Virus record (IMG/VR): IMGVR_UViG_3300034068_000313
Location: 1-53,864 of that record
DNA length: 53,864 nucleotides
Strand: one strand, 5' to 3'
From: a virus
The translations under genes and the position numbers were made by a program. The notes beneath the pieces were generated by a model that made no database searches, was not told where the DNA came from, and saw only the letters and a list, made by a program, of their open reading frames with translations. Of the stretch, positions 46,052 through 53,864 are shown in pieces (positions within the stretch are counted from its first letter, which is position 1; every line of letters starts with the position of its first letter).

Positions 46052-47211
46052 GTTGTCTCCAGTGCTTTGATTCTTTTGCGTAATTCTTTTACTTCAGCAA
46101 CGAGTACAGATACTACGCCGTGAAACTTCCAGCCAGCAGGTTCTAGCCCGCCGTTGCCGTTGTCACGGTATTGAGCCAAGAAACCTGTGCCTACTTCTGC
46201 GACTTCTTCTGCGATGAATCCGTACTCAAGGTCACGGTCTTTCCAACTTGCTGAGAGTTCGTCGTCTGTGTCGTCGATCTTTGCTTGATACGTGACAGGG
46301 TTCAGTTGATCTATGAGTGAACCGCTGTCTGTGATCGTGACGATGTTGCGCTTGCCAGCACGCATAGAAGTGAAGTGTGCATAATTCCCAAGCCCACCAG
46401 TTGAACGCACAACATATTGAAAGCCAGTGAGCGTTGCTGTTGCTGTTGAAGTGTTCCAAATGTTGTCAACTGTTAGAAGTCCGGTCACGTTCGTTGCTGT
46501 AGAAGAAACGGCGAGATACTTTGTAGCGTTCACACCGATCTGTACGTTCTGACCGCTTGCACCATCACCGAAACGAATGAACCCCATGTACGTTGAATCG
46601 ACGAGACGTTGAATCGTGTAAGCCGCTGACTCCCAATTTGTACCATTGGCAAGTCTGTTCGCTGTGAGTAACAAGAAGTCACCGTTGCTCGTCGTCGATG
46701 TCAACTTGAAATGGATAAGCGAGTTAGTAGCAGTCGTTCCCAAAGCACCGAGCGACGCTTCAACAGTTTGTGAACTCGTTACACCTACGAAAGTTCCCGT
46801 CACTTGTCCAGCAGGAATGAGGGTGCAGTTAGTCAACGCCCCGCTCGCTGGTGTACCAAGAACAGGTGCGGTGAAAGTAGGTGACGTGAGTGTGATACCA
46901 GCAAGCGTCAATGCGGCACTCGCTCGACTCAAAGCGACAGAAGTAGTACCAATGTTGACTGATGGAAGACGAGCCGAGGCAACAGTTCCGCTAGACAAGT
47001 TCGTTGCGTTGAGCGTCGTTAGGTTCGCACCTGACACTGCACCAAATAAGCCTGACCATGTACCTGTTGTAATTGTGCCAACACTTGTGAGTGATGACGT
47101 GACGATACTTGGTGCAAGAGTTGTGCCGACGAGTGTGCTGGCGTTGATATTTGCGAACGCTGTGTTCAGTGATCGTGTGCTGACTTGTGTACCTTGACCG
47201 AACGCTGTCAT
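46048..47211 (-). CDS. Tail fibre with C-terminal S74 intramolecular chaperone
   Basis: A 387-residue fibre. The first 270 residues are Ser/Thr-rich beta repeats (TLNATNLSSGTVASARLPS, LTLAGITLTSPTFTAPVLG). The last ~110 residues have SMRAGKRNIV (Ser-x4-Lys dyad), LNPVTYQAK, YGFIAEEVAEV and a final coiled coil (VAEVKELRKRIKALE). This S74 domain trimerises the fibre and then cuts itself off. It would bind the host surface. Confidence 0.82.
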   Translation of the reverse strand: MTAFGQGTQVSTRSLNTAFANINASTLVGTTLAPSIVTSSLTSVGTITTGTWSGLFGAVSGANLTTLNATNLSSGTVASARLPSVNIGTTSVALSRASAALTLAGITLTSPTFTAPVLGTPASGALTNCTLIPAGQVTGTFVGVTSSQTVEASLGALGTTATNSLIHFKLTSTTSNGDFLLLTANRLANGTNWESAAYTIQRLVDSTYMGFIRFGDGASGQNVQIGVNATKYLAVSSTATNVTGLLTVDNIWNTSTATATLTGFQYVVRSTGGLGNYAHFTSMRAGKRNIVTITDSGSLIDQLNPVTYQAKIDDTDDELSASWKDRDLEYGFIAEEVAEVGTGFLAQYRDNGNGGLEPAGWKFHGVVSVLVAEVKELRKRIKALETT

Positions 47212-47693
47212 TACGCAGGCCCAATATCTTCAACAAGCAAGAATGACGGGATAGTCGCTTGACGTTGCAGAACGGGAGTACCTGTAACTGCGCTCGAACT
47301 AGCCCCACCAATGATCGTCACAGAACTTGTACCCAACGCACTCGTCACAGCAGTTGTCACTACTGTTCCGTATATCTTCACAGCGGCAGAAGTTTGTATG
47401 ACACCCTGATTGAGTAACGTGCCTGCTGTAGTCCCCACAAATATCTTGAGAATCGTGCTACCCGAAGTAACAGAAGGGGTCTCTACGATTGGTTCATAGT
47501 ACGTGATCTTGTAGTTGCGATTTGCAGAAGGTACGAACGTGACAGTCATGCCCGTTGCTTGTGTCATTGTTGCAGTGAGCGTGTAGTTGCTCGCTGAACT
47601 TGCGTACGCCATAATTCCACGAGGGAATCGGTTGCTCTGATCTGCTGTATAGACAGCACCAGCAGTGAACGTTGTGTTGGGATTGATTGCCAT
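47211..47693 (-). CDS. Tail fibre-associated protein
   Basis: A 160-residue beta-rich protein (MAINPNTTFTAGAVYTADQSNRFPRGIM..., TVTFVPSANRNYKITYYEP). The FP-R-G turn early in the protein is typical of phage baseplate or fibre-base subunits. Its stop overlaps the fibre start. It is likely part of the tail tip. Confidence 0.65.
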   Translation of the reverse strand: MAINPNTTFTAGAVYTADQSNRFPRGIMAYASSASNYTLTATMTQATGMTVTFVPSANRNYKITYYEPIVETPSVTSGSTILKIFVGTTAGTLLNQGVIQTSAAVKIYGTVVTTAVTSALGTSSVTIIGGASSSAVTGTPVLQRQATIPSFLLVEDIGPA

Positions 47694-47706
47694 AATTAGT
47701 CCTTTG

Positions 47707-48696
47707 TTACGTGTAGATCAGTTGAATCCAACCAGAGAAGTCTCTGTTGCCTAATAAGAACGCAGGCTGATTCGTGTGCGCCGAACCACCGATGCCTTGC
47801 ATTGAACCACTAGCCAAGCCCGCAAGTATCGAAGAGTTCAGAGCGACTGTTGCAGACGCACTGTCAACGTTCAACGCACCTGTCGACACACCTGTACCGC
47901 TGAACGTTGCCGCACCTGAGGCACTGCCGAGGTTGTGACCTTGAAGTGTCCACGAGCCTGAGTTGCCTCTGTTCGAGTCTGATGATGCCGCACGCTTCAC
48001 GAAGATCGTTCCGCTGTCTGCTTGCCAAGTCAAACACTTGTCATAGATCGTGTTCGAGCCATAGAACCAGCAACCGTACGCACGAGTGGTTGATGACAGA
48101 CCGACGATGCCTTCAACAGTTGTGCCAAGCCATGCAGTGTTTGCGAGGTTTCTAGAGTCAGCAACAGGTGTACCCGATGGGAAGAAGTTGTATGTACCAA
48201 GAGGCTTCGTATAAGTGAACGCAGAATACTGACCGTTCTGATCGCCGTTAGTTGTGAGACCAACGTTGTCTGTCGCACTGATCCAGTAGTACGTCTGAAA
48301 CACGTTGCCAGTAGGCGTGTTACGAATACCGCTAGGAACGCTGAACGTATGCGAACCAGCACCACCCGTACCGATAGAGATGCTTTGATAGTTGTTCGTG
48401 TAAGTGTTTGTCGTGACGTTGTATAAGCCTTGATTCAATGTTGCTGATGCAACACCTGAGTCAGCGTCAGTGACAGTAGCCCACGCAACAAGATCGCTTG
48501 AACCGCCAGCAGTGACCGTCGGCTTAGGTACGACAGGCGGTGTCGTGTCGTACTGATACACAGTCACGAACGAAGTACCGTTGTAAACCTTGATGAAGTT
48601 CACTCGTGACGTTGTTGAAGGACTCGTGTATGCGTAGACGTTCGTGCTCGAAGTGACAGTCGTCGGTGACCCGCTCTTGTAGATGTAAGAAGGCAT
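47707..48696 (-). CDS. Tail fibre / adhesin with Ig-like middle
   Basis: A 329-residue protein from ATG 48696 (MPSYIYKSGSPTTVTSSTNV). Residues 50-150 resemble an Ig-like or FN3-like unit (TPPVVPKPTVTAGGSSDLVAW, YYWISATDNVG). The C-terminal half is glycine/serine-rich and ends with NRDFSGWIQLIYT, a likely receptor-binding tip. It is between other fibre genes. Confidence 0.65.
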   Translation of the reverse strand: MPSYIYKSGSPTTVTSSTNVYAYTSPSTTSRVNFIKVYNGTSFVTVYQYDTTPPVVPKPTVTAGGSSDLVAWATVTDADSGVASATLNQGLYNVTTNTYTNNYQSISIGTGGAGSHTFSVPSGIRNTPTGNVFQTYYWISATDNVGLTTNGDQNGQYSAFTYTKPLGTYNFFPSGTPVADSRNLANTAWLGTTVEGIVGLSSTTRAYGCWFYGSNTIYDKCLTWQADSGTIFVKRAASSDSNRGNSGSWTLQGHNLGSASGAATFSGTGVSTGALNVDSASATVALNSSILAGLASGSMQGIGGSAHTNQPAFLLGNRDFSGWIQLIYT

Positions 48697-48705
48697 CAGC
48701 AAGCC

Positions 48706-49182
48706 TCAGATCTGATACCAAATATCGCCAGCGGCAGGCGAACCCGGTGCTGTACTACTGATATGAACCTTAGAAGAAGTCGGTGTGAAGCCTGAGACAG
48801 TACCTCGTTGATACACCGTCGCACCGTCTGTCTGTGTTGAAGTAATAGTTCCGTTCACAAGTTTTGCACCTGTGATCGTCGTCGCCGCAATATCACCACC
48901 GACAATAGTTAGATCAGTGATCATCGCAGAAGTTACTTGACCCCACGCAATACCACCCGACGCTGTGCTGTCAGTAATAAGAACTCTGCTTGCCGCACCG
49001 ACAGCAGTCTTCACAAGAGCGTTCGCTGTAGCACTACCACTGAGTAGATCGCCTTTCGCTGTCACGAGAACTTGATTCGTGCCGTTCGACAAAGCGTTCA
49101 CAACTGTGTTCGTAGCGTTGATGTCTGCCGCATAGAACGTGTCACCGTTGAGATATGCGACGTTGAGTGTTGTAGTTGCCAT
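48706..49182 (-). CDS. Tail fibre-like protein
   Basis: A 158-residue protein (MATTTLNVAYLNGDTFYAADINATNTVVNAL..., SSTAPGSPAAGDIWYQI). The opening with 'FYAADIN..N..~nal' and the closing 'a.GdiWy.i' are common in phage fibre or collar proteins. GGAGAAACT precedes the ATG. It lies right after the large tail protein. Confidence 0.65.
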   Translation of the reverse strand: MATTTLNVAYLNGDTFYAADINATNTVVNALSNGTNQVLVTAKGDLLSGSATANALVKTAVGAASRVLITDSTASGGIAWGQVTSAMITDLTIVGGDIAATTITGAKLVNGTITSTQTDGATVYQRGTVSGFTPTSSKVHISSTAPGSPAAGDIWYQI

Positions 49183-49192
49183 AGTTTCTCCT

Positions 49193-52153
49193 CTAGTAGA
49201 CCAAGATGTTGGTGTCTAAGATTCCCTGATTCGCTGAGTCAAGAACTAGGCCGTCACCGCCGACGGGTTCTGCTAACTCGAAAGTCATATCCCAATTCGC
49301 AGGCGTAATCGAATGAGTGATGCCTTGAATTGTGAGAGTGCGTGAGATCGTTCCGTTGGCATAGTTCTTTGTGACTGTTACCGGGTCAAGCAGTTCGGCG
49401 TTCACAACTGACTCTGCGTCAGACAACATTGTTGAAGTCGAGCCGTGTGCTGTGCCTGTCCACGTAGTGAACCCACGAGGCGACACCGAACCATCAAAGT
49501 ATGTACCAGCAGTTGATGACTGCTCGAACATTGCAGAGTCTAGATACACCCTTTGTGCCGCAGTGATTGACGTTGAGTTGTTTACTGTGCCTGTCCAACT
49601 TGAGTCAGTTGTGTTCCCGTCGAAGTAGGTGTTCAGCGTTGACGAATCCTCGAACAGCACTGCGTCTATCCGATGACTGTCACTGAGAGCACCTGTGTTG
49701 GTACTTATTAGGCGTAGGTCTGCTCTGACTGCACCGGCTGGTGCTGTACCTGTAATAGATAGACGGGTACTCGTAGCGCAAGCATCGGCTGAACTATTTG
49801 CCAAACTAATAAAAACACCTGCGCTGTCGTACCAGTCGATGCGTGCGCTGTAAGTTCGTGAACCGACAAGCCTCAACACTTGTGCCGAGAAAGTGTAAGT
49901 CGCACCCGCATAAATGGGGAACACACCCGTACCACCGCACGACGGTCCGTACGCTGTCGTCACTAATGCGACACACACCATCGACCATGAACCACTACCA
50001 CCAGCAATAGTGCCAGCCGTTCTTGTATTGGTACAACTACCGCCCGTAGTATTCCAGTTCGCAACATCAGACTCGAACGACGGGTTCAAGATTAGGTTCG
50101 TGCGAGGAAGTATTGACGTTGAGTTGTTAGCAGTGCCTGTCCATGTTGCACCCGGTCTTGTTCCGTCGAAGTAACTGTTCAGTGTTGACGACTCTTCTAC
50201 AAGCACAGCGTCTATATAGGAGACGTTAGATAGAGACGGATTATTTACTTGCGTGAAAATAGAAATGTCAATGTTATTTGTACTCGCTACGGTAGTCCCT
50301 GAGACGGAGACTCTCGTCCAGCCTGCGCCGACGTTGATAGTGGTTGCCGTACCAGTGATAGTCCCAATTAGAAAGCCAGCGTTCCAGCATCGTATGTCTA
50401 TTCTGTGTTGCCTATTGTTGCCAGCGAAGTTATAGATATATGCGCTCGCTGTTACTTGTACGCCTGCGCCTACTGTGCTATTTGGGTCGTAGGAGAGTCT
50501 GACTAGAGGGTCCGTAGCAGAAGTTGATGTAACGCTTAGAGACGCTGTGCCTATATAAGACGCGCTGGTAATTCTTGCGAGAGTACATATCGCACCAGTC
50601 CAGCCTGTCGTGTCCGTCTCGAACGAAGGGTTCGGGCATAAGTTTGTACGATCACGAATAGTGAGTAGCGAACCTGACAAGCGAGCAACAAGCACAACAG
50701 TTCCAGCAACCGTGACATCTTTAGTCACTGAGAATCTCACCCACGAACCAGCAACGAGAGTCGCATTGCTTTGCGACACAGACGAAACAGTTGCAGTGCC
50801 ACCTTCTCTATCAACACTCACAGTACGACCAGCAAGAGTTGACGTTGCGGGAATGTAGACATACATCGAGAACACGTACCGCCCAACAGTTGATGCGGTG
50901 ACTGTTGCGTTCCCGATATTTGAGTCATACGATGACGACATTATTACTTGAAGAGACTTCGTACCTGAATGAGCGGCAACTGTTGAAACAGTATTAGAAC
51001 TCTGTGCTGATGACCAACTTGTTGTGTTCGTCTCGAACGATGGATTTGTAGAGAGATTCGTTCGAGATGTTTCAGCAAGGCTAGTGACATTGAAGTCGAT
51101 TGAGTCGAGAGTCACTTTCGGATTACGTCTGAATCCGAGAAGATAGTTTGCTTGATTCGTTGCTTCAGCATCACTCGTCAACAGTGAACCCGTCTTTGAC
51201 AGACTGCGGTTGAAGTAGTCAGTGATGCTCTCCGAGTCTGTCGCAAGACTTCCGCTGAGTGACTCACCCTCGATTGAAATATAGTTGATGATCTGCTGAT
51301 CGTCGAAACCAACTTGCACACCTGTGTACGGCAGTCCTGTCGTCTCGTTGAACGTCAACGGTGTTTCGGTTACTCCAGCGGCTAGAAGTTGTAAACCTTG
51401 ACGACTCTTGAATGTATAGAACCCTCGCTTGTCAACAAAGAACGCACCGACTTCAGCACTCTCCACCTGTTGTATCGCTTCAAGACCTGTGCGATCAGTA
51501 TCAGGGTCACTGTCGACTTGCGTGTTGCCTGTTGCGAGTTCACGGATATTGTTCGGCACGCTCAAGGCGTTCAAGATATATCCAATGCGAGTTCCCGTGT
51601 AGTCACCTGCGACTGCCGATGCGATCGTTGAAACTCTTGACATATTCAACACACGGAACGCATCTTCTGCTTCGATCGTGACCAGTGTTGCGTTGATACC
51701 CGGCTCGAAGTTGTACGTATAGCGTGTCGTGTAACCGTTGAAGAGTTGATACACAGTCGAGCCGACAGTCGCAACGATACGAAACTGACGCAACGGCAAC
51801 ACGAACGGATACAGACTCGATGACGTGTTGTCAGGATTGAACTGACCTGTCTCATCGATGAACGTACAAGTCGCTGTACCTGTATCGAAACTGTCAATCG
51901 CTCTTGTACGACCACGATGAATACTGACATCAGTGATTGAACCACTGATGCTGATGAACGCCGCTTGCGCTGGACCAAGTAGCATCGGTGTACCGATACC
52001 GAAGTATGCAGTGTTAGGTACACCCGTGTTCACACCAGCAGGCGTTGTCGCACCAAGCAAAGCACCTAACTTCACAGTGCCAAGAATTGATGTACCGTCA
52101 ACAGCGAAAGATGATGCAGGTCGAATCAGAACGTCGATATCAGGTAGCGTCAT
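49193..52153 (-). CDS. Large tail hub protein with three carbohydrate-binding-like repeats
   Basis: A 986-residue protein after the tape measure. Residues 1-340 resemble distal tail/hub proteins (ISISGSITDVSIHRGR, FEPGINATLVTIEAEDAF). Three repeats then begin near residues 363, 501 and 683 with RTNL..NPSFE...W, and YFDG...WTGT.N.STS occurs near 663, 845 and 886. The repeat start is the CBM4/9-like signature. It ends with a short hub-like part (ISRTLTIQGITHSITPANWDMTF). It would link the tail tip to host surface sugars. Confidence 0.78.
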   Translation of the reverse strand: MTLPDIDVLIRPASSFAVDGTSILGTVKLGALLGATTPAGVNTGVPNTAYFGIGTPMLLGPAQAAFISISGSITDVSIHRGRTRAIDSFDTGTATCTFIDETGQFNPDNTSSSLYPFVLPLRQFRIVATVGSTVYQLFNGYTTRYTYNFEPGINATLVTIEAEDAFRVLNMSRVSTIASAVAGDYTGTRIGYILNALSVPNNIRELATGNTQVDSDPDTDRTGLEAIQQVESAEVGAFFVDKRGFYTFKSRQGLQLLAAGVTETPLTFNETTGLPYTGVQVGFDDQQIINYISIEGESLSGSLATDSESITDYFNRSLSKTGSLLTSDAEATNQANYLLGFRRNPKVTLDSIDFNVTSLAETSRTNLSTNPSFETNTTSWSSAQSSNTVSTVAAHSGTKSLQVIMSSSYDSNIGNATVTASTVGRYVFSMYVYIPATSTLAGRTVSVDREGGTATVSSVSQSNATLVAGSWVRFSVTKDVTVAGTVVLVARLSGSLLTIRDRTNLCPNPSFETDTTGWTGAICTLARITSASYIGTASLSVTSTSATDPLVRLSYDPNSTVGAGVQVTASAYIYNFAGNNRQHRIDIRCWNAGFLIGTITGTATTINVGAGWTRVSVSGTTVASTNNIDISIFTQVNNPSLSNVSYIDAVLVEESSTLNSYFDGTRPGATWTGTANNSTSILPRTNLILNPSFESDVANWNTTGGSCTNTRTAGTIAGGSGSWSMVCVALVTTAYGPSCGGTGVFPIYAGATYTFSAQVLRLVGSRTYSARIDWYDSAGVFISLANSSADACATSTRLSITGTAPAGAVRADLRLISTNTGALSDSHRIDAVLFEDSSTLNTYFDGNTTDSSWTGTVNNSTSITAAQRVYLDSAMFEQSSTAGTYFDGSVSPRGFTTWTGTAHGSTSTMLSDAESVVNAELLDPVTVTKNYANGTISRTLTIQGITHSITPANWDMTFELAEPVGGDGLVLDSANQGILDTNILVY

Positions 52154-53864
52154 ATCGTTGTCGTTCTTCCCGACTTCTGAATCTTCAACAAGCCGACACG
52201 TACTGCTTCAACAAGGTTGCGCTCAGAAGTGACAGAGCCGTTCACGTTCACAGTGACGTACGTGTCACCACCACCGCCGTAGTTGTTCATCTGCGACAAA
52301 GGAATGATCGCTTCAGGCCCGCTCTCACCGATTACACCGATACTCGGCTTCATAGCGATACCACCTTGACTGTGGAATCCACTGAAGTCAATACCCGGCG
52401 GCAAGTAGATACCGCCAACGATTGCGCCACCGTTCGCAAGCGCACCGTCAGCAAGGTTCGTCTGCTGACCCGCTGTGAAGTTCGAGTACGCCGATGCCGC
52501 AACAGGTGTCGTGAGTTTGTCGATGCCACCTTGAAAGCCTGCAAGGAACGTGAACATCGTGTCGTGAAGATCAACCTGAATTGCTGTGACGAGAGCCGCC
52601 ATCTGCGTGCTCACACTCTCAAGACTTGACTCAAGCCCGTTGACAAGTGTTTGCTGTTGTTCGAACTGTGCTTGTGCTTGTGCAACAGCGTCAGTGAACA
52701 GTTGACGCACGAGAGCGTTCTGAGTTGCTAGTGCGCTCTCTGCGCCAGCAATGTCAGCACCGAACACAACTTCGCCTACAAGAGCACCCGACTCTGTAGC
52801 GATCGCTGATATCTGTGATCGAACATTCAACAGTTCAGCGATGTCTCCTGCTGACATACTGAGAAGACTCTTGGCGATCTTGTTGCCTTCAAGAACGCCT
52901 GCTTGTGCGACCTGTGCGATGATGTCTGAACCGAATCCTGCATCACGCAACGATGTCAAGTTGTCACGGAACGTCGTCGCTTCAGCGAGCATCTTGCGTG
53001 CGTTGCCGAGCGGGTTCTTTGCTGTGATCGGTTGCACCACAGAATCCGAAACACTCTTTGCAAGATCACTTTGCTGTTGCTTGAGTGATTCACTCTTGGC
53101 GAACAGTTCGTCGTACTGCTTCTGTGCCGCTAACGCTTGATCGAGCAACGTATTCGACGGCGCTGTACTGCCTGTGATCGTTGCGTCGAACTTGCCTGCG
53201 GCAACTTGCACCTCTTCAAGTGTTGACTTGAATTCCTCTAGTGCTTTTGTTGCGTCTGCGAGTTGTGTTGTGAGTACGTCACGTACGTCAGCCATGTTGC
53301 TGAGTCGAGCGAACTGTGCCTTGATCTTGTCGATGAAGCCCGCGAACTGTGGCAACTTGTCTAGCCCGAGACGGACTGCTTCGTCGAGTGTTGCTTGTAA
53401 TGCTTTGCCAATTTCTTTTGACGAGCCATAAAGAAGCGCGTCGCGGAAGTCTGTTGACATCAGTTCATTCGCATAGCCCGCAAGGTCATTGACCATATTC
53501 TCAACGAAAGCCGCCAAGTCATTAGGTGCTTGAGTCTTTGTACTACCGCCACCGCCACCGCCACCACGACCAGTTGGACTGCCACCCGTAGTACCAATCG
53601 CAGACCTGATTGCCTTCAAGTCCGAGAGAGTCTTACTCAATCTCATCGTCGTGTCGCCAGTAGCAGCACCAGCAGCCCACAACATATTCCCTATAGCCGC
53701 CTGAACGTTGGCGATCTGTTTGTCAAGGTCGGCAGTATTGATAGCGAAGTTCACACCGAACTCTGCTTCAAGTCCATCGAGTATCCCCATCGAGTCAATG
53801 AGTCCACGTACCTCTTCATCGGTGTAGCCAGCAGCACGAGCAGCGTCACCCAAACGAAGAACCA
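52150..53864 (-). CDS. Tape measure protein, C-terminal part (begins across the contig ends)
   Basis: The final ~567 residues of the same tape measure that begins at 2701; the frame runs on unbroken through the 15-base overlap of the two ends. It includes a glycine-rich linker (PTGRGGGGGGGSTK), long coiled-coil stretches (AKSESLKQQQSDLAKSV, QAQAQFEQQQTLVNGLESSLESV) and a C-terminal part with MKPSIGVIGESGPEAIIPL, the typical tape measure ending. Its stop overlaps the tail hub start (ATGA). The internal TTG 53853 is not the real start. Confidence 0.92.
   Translation of the reverse strand, partial: VLRLGDAARAAGYTDEEVRGLIDSMGILDGLEAEFGVNFAINTADLDKQIANVQAAIGNMLWAAGAATGDTTMRLSKTLSDLKAIRSAIGTTGGSPTGRGGGGGGGSTKTQAPNDLAAFVENMVNDLAGYANELMSTDFRDALLYGSSKEIGKALQATLDEAVRLGLDKLPQFAGFIDKIKAQFARLSNMADVRDVLTTQLADATKALEEFKSTLEEVQVAAGKFDATITGSTAPSNTLLDQALAAQKQYDELFAKSESLKQQQSDLAKSVSDSVVQPITAKNPLGNARKMLAEATTFRDNLTSLRDAGFGSDIIAQVAQAGVLEGNKIAKSLLSMSAGDIAELLNVRSQISAIATESGALVGEVVFGADIAGAESALATQNALVRQLFTDAVAQAQAQFEQQQTLVNGLESSLESVSTQMAALVTAIQVDLHDTMFTFLAGFQGGIDKLTTPVAASAYSNFTAGQQTNLADGALANGGAIVGGIYLPPGIDFSGFHSQGGIAMKPSIGVIGESGPEAIIPLSQMNNYGGGGDTYVTVNVNGSVTSERNLVEAVRVGLLKIQKSGRTTTI

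Noticed and set aside
52150-53853. A separate 567-residue gene starting at TTG 53853
   Set aside because: The TTG is internal codon 900 of the tape measure once the circular ends are joined in frame.
1-53864. CRISPR arrays, tRNA genes, integrase and attachment site
   Set aside because: I found no regularly spaced short repeats, no cloverleaf-like stretches in the short gaps, and no tyrosine or serine recombinase signature. A temperate lifestyle is therefore not supported.

Overview
The window is one complete, circularly mapping genome of a tailed, siphovirus-like actinobacteriophage. The last 15 bases repeat the first 15 (CCAAACGAAGAACCA), and joining them fuses two open frames into a single 1466-residue tape measure gene, so the unique map is 53,849 bp. 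The actinobacterial host is inferred from a WhiB regulator, leaderless-type promoters, a T/S-rich lipoprotein and an M15 plus peptidoglycan-binding endolysin. Base composition is moderate rather than strongly GC-rich, which would fit aquatic Actinobacteria/Acidimicrobiia; that is inference only. I see no integrase, no cI-like repressor, no tRNA, no CRISPR array and no phage DNA polymerase, primase or replicative helicase.

Almost all genes lie on the minus strand and read from high to low coordinates. The late unit starts near 27.6 kb: terminase small and large subunits, a Gp88-like cysteine protein, Mu gp29-like portal, a MuF head protein with a C-terminal zincin domain, and an XkdF-like protease (27.6-18.3 kb). 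It continues with a metallophosphoesterase, scaffold, capsid cement, major capsid protein, head-tail connectors and a Com-like zinc finger (14.6-7.4 kb). Next come two paralogous tail tube proteins, a frameshifted tail assembly chaperone and the tape measure, which crosses the contig ends. The unit finishes with a tail hub carrying three carbohydrate-binding-like repeats, fibres, and a lysis cassette (52.1-44.2 kb). Three plus-strand islands of small genes (4.9-7.4, 12.2-12.7 and 14.9-18.1 kb) interrupt this late unit. One carries a lipoprotein with a lysozyme-like domain.

The second minus-strand unit (44.0-27.9 kb) is the early/metabolic arm. It holds a RecT-like annealing protein, a DUF932 protein, a replication initiator-like protein with a small helicase-loader-like partner, HNH endonuclease and RusA resolvase. 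It then carries a full 7-deazaguanine DNA-modification cassette: a ParB-like protein, the DpdA transglycosylase, QueC, QueD, QueE and a phosphoribosyltransferase-FolE fusion. Past a second promoter at 33.1 kb come small genes, a winged-helix protein and a DNA methyltransferase. A lone plus-strand WhiB gene sits beside terS. QueF and Gat-QueC are absent, so the simplest prediction is that preQ0 itself is put into the phage DNA.

The most unusual features are four. First, a two-part intergenic element occurs five times, once at each major transcription-unit boundary. Second, four matching promoters (TTGAWY, 18-19 bp, TAGTGT or TACAAT) occur, three of which place the start codon six bases after the -10 box. 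Third, the PRT-FolE fusion could recycle the guanine that DpdA removes from DNA. Fourth, the dpdA gene overlaps a ParB-like gene that may be a DpdB-type partner.
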